NCBI RefSeq assembly: GCF_020329485.1
Contig: NZ_JAGKJI010000017.1
Span: forward strand, 81,966-145,965
Length of the DNA: 64,000 nt
Source of the DNA: Bradyrhizobium cenepequi
Lineage (GTDB): Bacteria; Pseudomonadota; Alphaproteobacteria; Rhizobiales; Xanthobacteraceae
Direction: 5' to 3'
A program made the position numbers and the translations under genes. Position 1 is the first letter of the stretch. Each line of letters opens with the position of its first letter. Positions 35,037-43,988 of this stretch are shown one piece after another. A model generated the notes under the pieces. The model saw nothing but the letters and a program-made list of their open reading frames with translations. It made no database searches and was not told the origin of the DNA.

Positions 35037-35246
35037 ATGACGAAGCTCAAACTTCTATCGGCAGCATTGATCGCCACGTCCATGGTCGCAACTCCTGCTA
35101 TGGCTCGCGAGCACAGCGCCGCTGTGCGACAGCACACCACTACAACTACCGTTGACGGCGCTGGTTGCATTCGGGCTTCGGACGTGGGCGCATTTGCCAG
35201 CGATCCGTGGACCGTTCCGCCTTGCGAACCCACGACGGTCTACTGA
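35037..35246 (+). CDS. Small secreted protein, 69 residues (paralogue of 54090-54308)
   Basis: A signal peptide (KLKLLSAALIATSMVATPAMA) is followed by a short mature part with GCIRASDVGAFASDPWTVPPCEP, two Cys and a Pro-rich end. The paralogue at 54090-54308 has the same N-terminus and CVRAPDVGAFASAPYTRPPCEP. Both are preceded by an almost identical leader, ATCCAATGGAGAAA, just before the ATG. Expression is probably from site 7, and a hairpin terminator follows. Function unknown; likely a disulfide-containing envelope peptide. Confidence 0.82.
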   Translation: MTKLKLLSAALIATSMVATPAMAREHSAAVRQHTTTTTVDGAGCIRASDVGAFASDPWTVPPCEPTTVY

Positions 35247-35265
35247 TCGATCCGCGTCGCGAGAG

Positions 35266-35310
35266 GTCGGGCCGGAGGTGGAAATCCGTCGGCCCGACTT
35301 CTTCTTGTGG
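35266..35310 (+). terminator. Rho-independent terminator after the small secreted gene
   Basis: GTCGGGCCG (35266-35274) pairs perfectly with CGGCCCGAC (35290-35298) and is followed by TTCTTCTTGT. It starts 20 bp after the stop codon. Confidence 0.75.
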
Positions 35311-35396
35311 CGCTCGTTTCCGGGCGCCGACTAAATCAAGCGTAGGCGGCTGCATTGGCCGATGGTGGTCAATGTGACTCTAATGGTAACGGCGAA

Positions 35397-35840
35397 ATGG
35401 GTATCACTCCCGCAAAACCAGCAGCCGAATTGCGCGACTATCTCGCGGAAGAGCGAACATTTCTCGCCTGGATTCGCACAGGTATCTCACTGATGGGATT
35501 AGGGTTTGTGGTAGCCCGTTTTGGGATTTTCGGGAGTATGCCCTACCTACCGCAACAGCTCCCTGCCGGTCAGCCGCACGAGTTCTCAGTTTGGTTTGGA
35601 GCCGCGCTGATTGCGATCGGCGCAATCGTGAACCTGTTTTCCGCACGACGCTTTGTGCGACTGGTTGGCGAATTGAACCGCGATCGGTTCGCGCACCGCT
35701 CTCTCTCCAAGCAGGGCGTTCTCGTGGCCAGTTTGCTGGCGCTGCTCGGCTTCGCCATGACGATCTACCTGACCTGCTTCCTGACAGAACCGCTGCACGC
35801 GTTGCACGCCACGTTCGCCGGCGTCGAGCCCGGCAAATAG
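35397..35840 (+). CDS. DUF202 (YidH-type) inner-membrane protein
   Basis: The 147-residue protein contains the family start LRDYLAEERTFLAWIRTGISLMGLGFVVARFG and three membrane helices (the others near 60-80 and 110-130). ATG 35397 is preferred over an upstream TTG because it begins the conserved region. It is followed after 6 bp by a cytoplasmic sulfite-oxidase-type enzyme, so the two are very likely co-expressed; the membrane protein could anchor or serve as electron partner of that enzyme. That role is inferred from position only. Confidence 0.85.
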   Translation: MGITPAKPAAELRDYLAEERTFLAWIRTGISLMGLGFVVARFGIFGSMPYLPQQLPAGQPHEFSVWFGAALIAIGAIVNLFSARRFVRLVGELNRDRFAHRSLSKQGVLVASLLALLGFAMTIYLTCFLTEPLHALHATFAGVEPGK

Positions 35841-35846
35841 GAGAGG

Positions 35847-36974
35847 ATGATGGAAGGTTCGAAAGCCAATTACATCGACAACACAAATCAGATATTTTCC
35901 GCGGGTCTCACCATCCGGCAGAAGGAGCCGAAGAATCTCGAAGCTCCCTTCGACCGGATCGACTCCTATCTGACTCCGACGGAGTTGTTTTACATCCGCA
36001 GTCATTTTCTGATACCGAACTTGGACCGCGCTTCCTATAAGCTGCGCATCGACGGCGCTGTCAGGAGTCCGCTTGCGTTAAGTTACGAAGAGTTGCGCAA
36101 CATGCCATCTGAGACCCGGGTCGCGACTTTGGAATGCGCAGGCAATAGTCGGGTCTTTCTCGTCCCCCAAGTGCAAGGGGCACAGTGGGAACTCGGAGCG
36201 GTCAGCAACGCAGAATGGACCGGGGTGCCCCTGCGAGCATTGCTGGACCGGGCCGGCCTGGCTGAAGATGCTTGCGAGATCGTGCTCGAAGGTGCGGATC
36301 GCGGGACGCCGAAAGAAGAGCCCGTGCCTCCCATGCCGATATCATACACCTGGAGCCTATCCCGAACCAAGGCACTTCGGTCGGAAGTCCTGATCGCCTA
36401 CCAGATGAACGGGCGCGAGCTTCCGCGGGATCACGGATTTCCAGTCCGCGCAATTGTCCCCGGACATTATGGAATGGCGTCCGTCAAGTGGCTGACAGGT
36501 ATCCAGGCTGTACGCGAGCCGTTTCACGGCTATTGGCAGACGACGGACTATGCCTACTGGGCTATGACGGAAGGACAGCCCGTTCGGCGCGCACTAGGAG
36601 AAATGCAGCTCAAGTCCCAAATTGCGCGACCACGTGTTTATGAAACCCTTGCTCCAAACCGGGTCTACACGATCTCCGGCGCTGCATGGGCGGGTGAAAC
36701 CGACGTGACGGCGATTGCGGTGAGCACCGACGGTGGCCGAATATGGACCCCGGCAGAATTCATAGATCCTATGCGACGTCATGCGTGGCGACGTTGGAAG
36801 CTCGATTGGTTAACACCGAATGAGCCAGGGCAGTACACGCTGCTGGCCCGCGCCATGGACACGGCCGGCGTGATGCAACCTGACAAGCACGACCGGAACT
36901 ACGGCACCTATGTGATCAATCACTCTCTCCCAATCGAGGTATTCATAGACGAATCCCGCAGGTCGCAATCGTGA
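35847..36974 (+). CDS. Cytoplasmic sulfite-oxidase-superfamily molybdoenzyme
   Basis: The 375-residue protein carries the oxidoreductase molybdopterin-binding fold: molybdenum-ligand Cys ~97 in VATLECAGNSRVFLVPQ, HGFPVRAIVPGHYGMASVKWLTG and the C-terminal immunoglobulin-like dimerisation domain (VSTDGGRIWTPAEF). Unlike SorA it has no Tat or Sec signal, so it should act in the cytoplasm. Sulfite is the obvious substrate, but cytoplasmic members are largely untested. It is preceded closely by a DUF202 membrane protein and GAGAGGATG gives the ribosome site. Confidence 0.9.
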   Translation: MMEGSKANYIDNTNQIFSAGLTIRQKEPKNLEAPFDRIDSYLTPTELFYIRSHFLIPNLDRASYKLRIDGAVRSPLALSYEELRNMPSETRVATLECAGNSRVFLVPQVQGAQWELGAVSNAEWTGVPLRALLDRAGLAEDACEIVLEGADRGTPKEEPVPPMPISYTWSLSRTKALRSEVLIAYQMNGRELPRDHGFPVRAIVPGHYGMASVKWLTGIQAVREPFHGYWQTTDYAYWAMTEGQPVRRALGEMQLKSQIARPRVYETLAPNRVYTISGAAWAGETDVTAIAVSTDGGRIWTPAEFIDPMRRHAWRRWKLDWLTPNEPGQYTLLARAMDTAGVMQPDKHDRNYGTYVINHSLPIEVFIDESRRSQS

Positions 36975-37175
36975 CGTTCGGGATGCGTTCACCCGAAAGC
37001 GCCTGCGCTTGTGCGGTGTGAAGCCGGGCAGGGCAAGCCAGACGCATGTCGGAGCCGTGCGCGAGCAAGGATTTGACCAATAAGAATCGCCATGCGCATA
37101 TAGTGACGAGTGGGAATGTCGGCGAATTTTGCGGCGGCGCCGTAGATATCTCGTCGGACGTTAGTCCGGGGACTT
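36975..37175. other. Intergenic segment, no gene supported
   Basis: Two overlapping minus-strand frames of 78 and 85 codons cover this stretch, but neither has a ribosome site or recognisable similarity. They may be the disrupted remainder of the gene whose start is the micro-frame at 37176-37253. Confidence 0.35.
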
Positions 37176-37253
37176 TCATTCCGTTGGACATAAATCCCAA
37201 TGCGAACGGCTGATCCCTTTATCATCGCTCATGTTGTCGGCTGCGTTGTTCAT
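37176..37253 (-). CDS. Possible 25-residue peptide or broken gene start
   Basis: ATG 37253 has a strong AAAGGAG ribosome site and a 25-codon frame (MNNAADNMSDDKGISRS...) ending in TGA. Upstream at 37307-37320 the minus strand has GCAAATTTTAGCGG, a variant of the shared box, and CTTAGC at 37290-37285. The frames beyond the stop stay open in other phases, so this may be the intact start of a frameshifted gene rather than a true peptide. Confidence 0.3.
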   Translation of the reverse strand: MNNAADNMSDDKGISRSHWDLCPTE

Positions 37254-37281
37254 GGTTGTCTCCTTTGTTGCGGACAATGTT

Positions 37282-37780
37282 TTAGCTAAGCGACAGCAGC
37301 ACCTCACCGCTAAAATTTGCAGTGCTGGTTCGGGTCCGTTCGACCACAGACGGCTGTCTTGATTTGCGCCGCGCGTGCCGTGGACTTAAGCGGACCGGAC
37401 GAAGCGGACCGGGCTCGAGCGGCCGGCGCGGGACGTTTTGCAAGATGACGATCCGCACATCTTCATGGGATAAGCCCACCTGAAGAAGGGCTCCAATGGC
37501 CCGCCACGCACCATTGCGCCTCATCGCAGGTGGGCGTGATGGCCAGGTCAACCGCTCGGTTGATCAAGCCGACACGGGCGCGGCCCGAGCGACCGGCGCC
37601 TTCAGCAACGATATCCAAGAGCTCTCGTGCGACAGCCGGACAAGGTTGTTGGGTGCGGCAGCGCGCCAGCACCTGTTGGTCGCGATCGCTGAAGTGGCGA
37701 AAAATACTCACGCCGATGACGATGATTGCGCCGAGGGTGTGATTTGTCCGTGAGTGCAGATTCGACAAGACCGTTTGCAT
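37282..37780 (-). pseudogene. Decayed transglutaminase-like cysteine peptidase (BTLCP family)
   Basis: The first minus-strand frame (from ATG 37780) holds HFSDRDQQVLARCR and GRARVGLINRAVDLAITPT, then CDEAQWCVAGHWS, the N-terminal half of the family. The frame then ends, and another frame continues with ALLQVGLSHEDVRIVILQNV, the strand that normally lies after the catalytic Cys-containing GDCEDYA segment. That segment is missing, so a deletion with frameshift removed the active site near 37490. The ATG directly follows the stop of the small gene at 37783-38070. Confidence 0.7.
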
Positions 37781-37782
37781 GA

Positions 37783-38070
37783 CTAAGGGATGCGGTCTCG
37801 CTTCGGACTGGCCGCCGATATCCTCTTCGGTCCCGGTTTGGGCGCAGCAACGACGGCGCGGGCCGGCTCTCGCAAAAACGGCGTCACGTTGCCCCGCGAT
37901 GCGACGACTTCCGAATCCGGGCTTGGTCCAGCCTGGATCAGGCCATCCGGGCGCACGGAGACCTCGGAAAACGGAGCGGCGGCCGCACGCTCAAGCAAGT
38001 CCCGGAGTTTCGGATGCAGGCCCTCGTTGCGCGAGGCCGCGAGAATGTTGAACTGATGAAAGAAGGTCAT
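37783..38070 (-). CDS. Unrecognised 95-residue cytoplasmic protein
   Basis: The frame begins TFFHQFNILAASRNEGLHPK and ends PKPGPKRISAASPKRDRIP, with strongly GC-biased third positions on the minus strand. There is no membrane segment or signal. The middle is rich in Ala, Pro and Val and the tail is basic. It forms a unit with the peptidase pseudogene that follows. A plus-strand frame in the same place has weaker codon use. Not recognised. Confidence 0.45.
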   Translation of the reverse strand: MTFFHQFNILAASRNEGLHPKLRDLLERAAAAPFSEVSVRPDGLIQAGPSPDSEVVASRGNVTPFLREPARAVVAAPKPGPKRISAASPKRDRIP

Positions 38071-38465
38071 AAGGGTCCCGTGCCATTGCCGAATTGATCG
38101 TTTGTGACGCGCGCAGCTCATTAGCGTTGGGGAAGAGATAGCGCTTCGGTCGAAGCCGACGATTAAATACGGGTTTATTCTACGGTTCGATTTGCACGAA
38201 TTCGCGTATTTCGCAGAATGACGTCACTGATCGGACTGAAGCGAAGCTGAGCGGCGATCGCATGCACGATAATTGAGGCAAGGCCTGCACAATCGCGGCA
38301 ATTCGAACCAAAGCTATGGCCAAGCGGATGGCCTACATTTTTCACGCCCGGGTTCTCTCGAACGGTTGTCAGGTGACGCCAGAACAGACGACGTTGCGAA
38401 ACAGTGACACCGCTGCAGGCGCCGTATTGCCCGGATCTCGATCACTCGTGAACAGGAATGACTTC
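38071..38465. other. Catalase leader region
   Basis: The 395-bp gap holds the promoter of the catalase gene and that of the minus-strand small gene. TTAAAT-ACGG-GTTTAT near 38163-38178 faintly resembles the shared palindrome but lacks the TGG and the -10. The catalase frame is open from 38316 but the real start is 38466. No gene otherwise. Confidence 0.4.
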
Positions 38466-39929
38466 ATGGCCAAACGCCCCATCCTCACTACTGACAGCGG
38501 CATGCCGGTTTCCGACAATCAGAACAGCATCACGGCGGGTCCGCGTGGCCCGGTGCTGATGCAGGACTTCCTTCTGTTCGAGAAGCTTGCCCACCAGAAC
38601 CGCGAGCGCATTCCCGAACGCGGCCAGCACGCCAAGGGCTCGGGCGCCTATGGTACGCTGACCATCACCGACGACATCACGAAATACACCAAGGCCAAGG
38701 TGCTGCAGAAAGGTAAAAAGACCGAAGCTTTCATCCGTTTTTCGACGGTGGCGGGCGAGCGCGGTGCCGCCGATGCCGAGCGCGACGTCCGCGGCTTCGC
38801 GCTGCGCTTCTATACGGAGGAAGGCAACTGGGACATGGTCGGCAACAATACGCCGGTCTTCTTCGTGCGCGACGCGCTGAAGTTTCCTGACTTCATCCAC
38901 ACCCAGAAACGGCACCCGAGATCAAACATGCGGTCGCCGACCGCGATGTGGGATTTCTGGTCGCTGTCGCCGGAGAGCCTGCATCAGGTCACCATCCTGA
39001 TGTCGGAGCGAGGCCTGCCGCAGAGCTATCGCAATGTCGATGGTTTCGGCTCGCACACCTATTCGTTTATCAACGCCAAAAATGAGCGTCACTGGGTCAA
39101 GTTTCACTTCAAGACCATGCAGGGCATCAAGAACTGGACCAATGCAGAAGCCGCCGAGAGGGTCGCGCAGGACCGCGAGACCCACCAGCGTGATCTCTTC
39201 GAGTCGATCGAGAGGGGCGACTTTCCGAAATGGAAATTCTCCGTGCAGGTCATGCCGGAGAGCGATGTCGGCAAGCACTGGTACAACCCCTTCGACCTTA
39301 CCAAAGTATGGCCGCACAAGGATTACCCGCTGATGGAGCTCGGCGTGCTCGAGCTCAACCGCAATCCGGAGAACTATTTCGCCGAAGTCGAGCAGGCCAC
39401 GCTGTCGCCCGCCAATATCGTGCCCGGCATCAGCCATTCGCCCGACAAGATGCTGCAGGCGCGTATCTTCTCCTACGCGGACGCGCACCGTTATCGCATC
39501 GGCATCAATGCGGATCAGCTTCCCGTCAACAAGCCGCGCTGCCCCGTGCACACCTATAACGTCGATGGCGCCATGCGGCTCGTAAGCAACCCGAATCCCG
39601 ATGCCTATTACGAGCCGAATTCGTTCAGCGGCCCCGTGCAGGACGAGCGCTTCGGCGAGCCGCCGCTTCCGATCTCGGGCGCGGCCGACCGCTACAATCA
39701 CCGCGACGGCAATGACGACTATCGGCAGCCCGGCGACCTGTTCCGGCTGATGAGCGTCGACCAGAAGCAGCAGCTGTTCCAGAACTACAAGGCGGCGATG
39801 CAAGGCGTGCCGGTCGAGATCGTCAAGCGGCAGATCGCCCACTGTTACAGGGCCGATCCCGAATACGGCGCCGGCATCGCGAAGGCAATCGGCATCGATT
39901 TCGCGCCGCAAATAGTCGCCGCGGAGTAA
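38466..39929 (+). CDS. katA: Monofunctional heme catalase (clade with ~490 residues)
   Basis: The 487-residue catalase has the active-site His in IPERGQHAKGSGAYG (~65), the Asn in NWDMVGNNTPVFFVRD (~135) and the proximal Tyr ligand in RIFSYADAHRYRIG (~345). Length and motifs fit small-subunit catalases. ATG 38466 follows an AGGAATG site. It removes hydrogen peroxide in the cytoplasm; nearby bd-type oxidase, sulfite and aldehyde enzymes make peroxide defence a sensible neighbour. No signal peptide. Confidence 0.95.
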   Translation: MAKRPILTTDSGMPVSDNQNSITAGPRGPVLMQDFLLFEKLAHQNRERIPERGQHAKGSGAYGTLTITDDITKYTKAKVLQKGKKTEAFIRFSTVAGERGAADAERDVRGFALRFYTEEGNWDMVGNNTPVFFVRDALKFPDFIHTQKRHPRSNMRSPTAMWDFWSLSPESLHQVTILMSERGLPQSYRNVDGFGSHTYSFINAKNERHWVKFHFKTMQGIKNWTNAEAAERVAQDRETHQRDLFESIERGDFPKWKFSVQVMPESDVGKHWYNPFDLTKVWPHKDYPLMELGVLELNRNPENYFAEVEQATLSPANIVPGISHSPDKMLQARIFSYADAHRYRIGINADQLPVNKPRCPVHTYNVDGAMRLVSNPNPDAYYEPNSFSGPVQDERFGEPPLPISGAADRYNHRDGNDDYRQPGDLFRLMSVDQKQQLFQNYKAAMQGVPVEIVKRQIAHCYRADPEYGAGIAKAIGIDFAPQIVAAE

Positions 39930-40049
39930 CGCCGCCCGCTTCGCAGGCCTGGCGGTCCCTCCTCCCGTGCCGCCGGTTCCTCGAATCAACGCGGTTCTTG
40001 GCGTGAAGCTGATCGCGCCGAGCAGCCAATCACATCTCTGGAGAGAACA

Positions 40050-40793
40050 ATGTCCGACCGGATTGCACCAAAACTCCTCGCCGAGCTCATCGGCACTTTC
40101 TCATTCGTGTTCATCGGGGCCGGTGCCGCGGCCGTGGTCGGCGGCGGAGCCGGCCTCAACGGTATCACCGCGGTTGCCTTCGCTCACGGCCTGGCCATCA
40201 TGGCCCTTGCTTTCGCCTACGGCCCAGTGTCGGGCGGGCATTTTAACCCCGCCGTCACCGTCGGCGTGCTCGCCGCCGGCGCAATGAGGATTGGCGAGGC
40301 ATTTGGCTACATCATCGGCCAGCTCATTGGCGGTGTCGCCGGCGCGCTCATGCTGCGGACCGTTCTGGGCGGCACCGCCACAGGCCTCGGCATGCCGGCT
40401 CTCGCGCATAACCTGGCTTTGGGCGCCACGACCCTGACGATCACCCCGGAGGCCGGCTTCATGATCGAGGCCTTGCTCGCCTTTTTTCTGGTCACGGTCG
40501 TCCTCAGCACCGCGGTTGCAGGCCGCGCCGGCAGCCTCGCGCCGCTGGCGATCGGCATGACGTTGACCTTCAACATCATCATGGGCGGCGCCCTCACCGG
40601 AGCTCCCTTCAACCCGGCGCGGGCGCTGGGCCCGATGGTCGCAACCGGCGATTTCAGCGATGCCTGGCTGTATCTGACGGCCCCGATCGCCGGCGCCATC
40701 GTCGCTGCCATTCTGCACGCCGGCCTCGCCAGGCTCGCCCTAGAGCGGATGGCGACGGACCACCGCGCGGCCGCGGCCACGCCCGCCGAATGA
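40050..40793 (+). CDS. Aquaporin / MIP channel
   Basis: This 247-residue protein has six membrane helices and the two half-helix motifs GGHFNPAVT (~67) and APFNPARALGP (~188). The start has a GGAGAGAAC site. It conducts water or small neutral solutes; pore-lining residues fit the water-channel rather than the glycerol-facilitator length class, though peroxide passage beside a catalase gene is an attractive possibility. The C-terminus ends ATPAE, the same as two other membrane proteins in the window. Confidence 0.93.
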   Translation: MSDRIAPKLLAELIGTFSFVFIGAGAAAVVGGGAGLNGITAVAFAHGLAIMALAFAYGPVSGGHFNPAVTVGVLAAGAMRIGEAFGYIIGQLIGGVAGALMLRTVLGGTATGLGMPALAHNLALGATTLTITPEAGFMIEALLAFFLVTVVLSTAVAGRAGSLAPLAIGMTLTFNIIMGGALTGAPFNPARALGPMVATGDFSDAWLYLTAPIAGAIVAAILHAGLARLALERMATDHRAAAATPAE

Positions 40794-40881
40794 GATCGGC
40801 AACAAACGGACCGCCAAGACGGCCATATCATTCGGGAGTCGAGCCGCGCGCGCACTCCTACGGGATGATCCTTGTGATCGT

Positions 40882-41649
40882 GTGAACGATCTCCCAACTA
40901 ATGAGCGGCCAGTCAAGCCAAGCAGGGCACCGATCTTGGATAGTCAGTTTCACTATTTGCCACTGACACCGGGATCGTTCTCGATCCTGGTCTTCCTGGC
41001 TGTGGTGCTGGTCATCCTGATCCAGCTGCGGATCCTCGGATATGCCTATATGCGACTGGGAGTGGGTCCGGGAGCTGCATTCCTGCTCCTGTTCGGCTCA
41101 TTGATCGGCAGCTATATCAACGTTCCGATCACGGAGTTGACCGGCCCACCGGTCAGGTCCGGAGAGATCGTGGACTTTTTCGGTATGCGCTATGTCGTGC
41201 CGGTTGTGGTTTCGCGCGGCACGATCCTGGCCGTGAATGTCGGCGGCGCCGTGATCCCGACATTGATGTCCGCCTATCTGCTCATTCGATATGACCTCTG
41301 GGTCAGGGCGGCGATCGCCACGGCAGCAATCGCCGCCATTATCCATTGGATGGCCACGCCGGTACCCGGAATAGGAATCGCCGTTCCGGTGTTTGTGCCT
41401 GTCGTCAGCACGGCGATGCTTGCCCTCCTGCTCTCCCGCGAATATGCCGCACCGCTGGCCTATATCGGCGGATCAATGGGAACGCTGATTGGCGCAGATC
41501 TTCTCAATCTGGACAAGATCGGGAGCCTCGGCGCGCCCATCGCTTCGATCGGCGGCGCAGGGACGTTTGACGGAATCTTCTTGACAGGCATTCTCGCAGT
41601 ACTGCTCGCCACCATCGCTTCGCGGTCGCAGTTGCGGCGCGCTTCATAG
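40882..41649 (+). CDS. DUF1614 membrane protein
   Basis: The 255-residue protein has seven or eight hydrophobic helices; YINVPITEL, TILAVNVGGAVIPTLMSAYL and ATPVPGIGIAVPVFVPV are typical of DUF1614, a family of unknown function. The only start in reach is GTG 40882. It follows the aquaporin gene by 88 bp on the same strand and converges with the ion transporter gene. Confidence 0.8.
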   Translation: MNDLPTNERPVKPSRAPILDSQFHYLPLTPGSFSILVFLAVVLVILIQLRILGYAYMRLGVGPGAAFLLLFGSLIGSYINVPITELTGPPVRSGEIVDFFGMRYVVPVVVSRGTILAVNVGGAVIPTLMSAYLLIRYDLWVRAAIATAAIAAIIHWMATPVPGIGIAVPVFVPVVSTAMLALLLSREYAAPLAYIGGSMGTLIGADLLNLDKIGSLGAPIASIGGAGTFDGIFLTGILAVLLATIASRSQLRRAS

Positions 41650-41718
41650 AGAAGGACGGCGTCGGCTCTGGGCACAAGTGGACTTGCCGCCTGTCGGCTT
41701 GAGGGCGACCGAACTGCC

Positions 41719-42954
41719 TCAGAGCCACAAGAGCCCAAAAGCAATAGTCAGGACCGTGAGTGGCGCCCCCACCTTGAAATAGGCCCAAAAACTTAATTCC
41801 ACCCCTCGCGCCTTCGCGCGCTGGGCGACAATGAGATTGGCAACAGAACCGACCAGGGTAAAATTTCCAGCCAGCGTCGCCGCCATGGCGACCACAAGCC
41901 AAGCGCGTTGCGGATCCTGTAAATTCGGAACGAATGGCTTGAGGAGAAGCACGGCCGGAACGTTGCTAACGAGATTGGACAGCAGGGCCGTAACGCCGGC
42001 CAGGATTGTCGGGTTGTCGAGGTGCTGGCGGGCGATCGCAGCGCTGACATCGGCCGTGATCACCGCTTTCTCGAGCCCACCAGTGACGACAAACAACCCG
42101 ACAAACATCACAAGAAGTGGCCAGTCGATCTCGATATAAACCTTTTCAGGTCTCACGCGCCGCGTGAGCAGCAGAAAACCACCACCCATAATAGCCACCT
42201 TGGCAACTGGTTGGCCGAAGAAAAAAAGCACGACCATGACCGCCAGAACAACAATGGACTTCGCCAACAGCGGTCCATGATAGCGGGCTGGTACGTCGGT
42301 TGGGTCAAATTGATCGCGCGTAAAAAAATCGCTCCGATAGGATAATGCGATGAAAACGTAGGTGATCATGAGCCCGATGACTGCGACCGGCACAAGCGCC
42401 ACAGCAAAATCGCCGTAAGGGATACGGGAGAGGCTTCCAATCATGATGTTTTGAGGATTTCCAGTGATGGTCGCGACACTCCCGACGTTAGACGCGGTAG
42501 CGATCGCCAAGACGTAGGGAATAGGATTTCGCTTTAGCCGTGTCACGAGTTCGAGCACGAGCGGGGTCATCACCAAGCAGATCGTGTCGTTGACTAGAAA
42601 CGCTGAGAGAACCCCGGAGGAAAAAACTACCATTCCAAGAAACGTTATCGGCCGCCTAACGTGGCCTGCGATCCAGTGGGTGATAGCACGAAAAAATCCT
42701 GAGAGCCGGAGATTGGCGACGACGATCATCATGCCAAGCAGCAGCACAATCGTGTTGAAGTCGACCGCTTGATAAGCTTCCTCCAGCGACAGTACGCCGG
42801 TGGCGACCATCAAACTGCCGCCAAGCAGGGCCGCCCCAGCCCGGTCAATCCGGTATACGGGTATTTTGCCGACGGCCACGACGACGTAGGTTGCAAGAAA
42901 GATCAACCACGCAGCAGCAATCGTTGTTTCAGGCATCCAGTCCATTCTGCCCAT
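41719..42954 (-). CDS. ArsB/NhaD/CitM-superfamily ion transporter
   Basis: The ~411-residue protein has 10-12 membrane helices and the superfamily signatures AFLVNDTICLVMTPLVLEL (~residues 105-125) and SNVGSVATITGNPQNIMIGS (~150), repeated in part as SNLVSNVPAVLLLKPF and LAGNFTLVGSVANLIV in the second half. It transports an anion or organic acid, or arsenite; sequence alone does not decide which. Starts at 42993, 42954 and 42945 are possible; the middle one has GAAGG upstream. Confidence 0.88.
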   Translation of the reverse strand: MGRMDWMPETTIAAAWLIFLATYVVVAVGKIPVYRIDRAGAALLGGSLMVATGVLSLEEAYQAVDFNTIVLLLGMMIVVANLRLSGFFRAITHWIAGHVRRPITFLGMVVFSSGVLSAFLVNDTICLVMTPLVLELVTRLKRNPIPYVLAIATASNVGSVATITGNPQNIMIGSLSRIPYGDFAVALVPVAVIGLMITYVFIALSYRSDFFTRDQFDPTDVPARYHGPLLAKSIVVLAVMVVLFFFGQPVAKVAIMGGGFLLLTRRVRPEKVYIEIDWPLLVMFVGLFVVTGGLEKAVITADVSAAIARQHLDNPTILAGVTALLSNLVSNVPAVLLLKPFVPNLQDPQRAWLVVAMAATLAGNFTLVGSVANLIVAQRAKARGVELSFWAYFKVGAPLTVLTIAFGLLWL

Positions 42955-43486
42955 CAAGCCTTCGCCCCTCGCCAAAGACAAGATGCAAGCCATGTCTCGA
43001 ATGGGTCATCGCGACCGATCCAGCCGGTCCTGCCTGCCATTTGATGTCCGCTTTGACCTGATCGTTGCGCGCACGCGAAATGACGCGAAGGGCCAGAACC
43101 TGAGATATCTCCTTCGATCCCACGCATGGAGCCTGGGGAGCGCGGCCATAGGCTGTTTTATCCGACTGCAGCGCGGGCGATTGGCCTGGCACTTGGCCGG
43201 TTCGGTCCCAGTCCTGAGCGCGTTCGCGGAAGCTGCGTGATTACCGGCCGGGGGCACGTCGGCCTATCTCGTTATGCTCGGCCGGACGATGATCCTGGCA
43301 TTCGCCGCCCTTAACTCCCGTGAGATGCCACATTCCGGCTCTTGCGAGATCTCGATCGACGGCCGTCGCGATGCTCACAAGACAACGCCGATTGGGGGAT
43401 AAGTCACACTGACCATCGATAGTTTCGGTCCGCGCAAGCTCAAGAATACGTGCAGTCGTCCCGCTGCGGCAATGGACACAGCCCTT
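42955..43486. other. Gene-poor segment, probably decayed
   Basis: Several frames of 60-100 codons exist on both strands with no ribosome site and no recognisable family. A plus-strand frame with SAYLVMLGRTMILAFAALNS and EISIDGRRDAHK looks coding in composition but has no start. It adjoins the hydrolase pseudogene, and part of it may be that gene's lost N-terminus. Confidence 0.35.
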
Positions 43487-43788
43487 GATCCCTATCAGGC
43501 TCTGAAGCCCTTGTTCAGCAGCCGTTCGTCGATCCAAAGCGGGTAATCGTTGTCGGTTTCTCTCAAGGCGGCTGGCTCAGCCTTTCGTCCGTCGAGCGCG
43601 GTTCGATGGAAAACGTCGCGCAGAACAAGTTTGTTGCTGCGGCGGCGTTTTATCCTGTCTGCCGGGCGGTAAAGCGACTCCTATGACGGTCCCTAACTCT
43701 CATTATGTCCGGTGAGAGCGATGATTGGACCCTTGCCGATTCCTGTCGCAAGCTGGCCGACCGGGAGGGCGAACTCGGATACCGGTAA
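43487..43788 (+). pseudogene. Decayed dienelactone-hydrolase-family gene
   Basis: Three plus-strand phases must be joined: DPYQALKP, then VQQPFVDPKRVIVVGFSQGGW...KFVAAAAFYPVC to a stop at 43686, then SGESDDWTLADSCRKLADREG to 43788. GFSQGG is the nucleophile elbow and DDW the acidic triad position of the family. The N-terminal half and the final His segment are gone. At least two frameshifts. Confidence 0.7.
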
Positions 43789-43811
43789 GTTCATCCATAC
43801 GGCCAGCGACG

Positions 43812-43937
43812 TCAAATTCGTGTGCTAGGTTCTGCAAATGCCACCGACACTGGTTCCTGCACGAAGCTGTCGAGGACGACCGCAGCCCCGGCGATAATGA
43901 CACCGGCGACAAGGCAAGCGGCAATGAATGCGCGCAT
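43812..43937 (-). CDS. 41-residue membrane-anchored or secreted peptide
   Basis: ATG 43937 with an AGGAG site begins a signal/anchor helix (FIAACLVAGVIIAGAAVVLD) followed by FVQEPVSVAFAEPSTRI. Short proteins with this hydrophobic start and a ...QEPVSVAFAEPS... tail are, to my knowledge, recurrent in Bradyrhizobium and of unknown role. It lies between the hydrolase pseudogene and the FDH operon. Confidence 0.6.
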   Translation of the reverse strand: MRAFIAACLVAGVIIAGAAVVLDSFVQEPVSVAFAEPSTRI

Positions 43938-43988
43938 TGCATTTCTCCTGTCTGCTCCAATTCCTCAATACGCGGGTATCCGCAAGCC

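Noticed and set aside
38163..38178. TTAAAT-N4-GTTTAT upstream of catalase as another copy of the shared box
   Set aside because: It lacks the TGG and any CTANNT hexamer at 17-19 nt.
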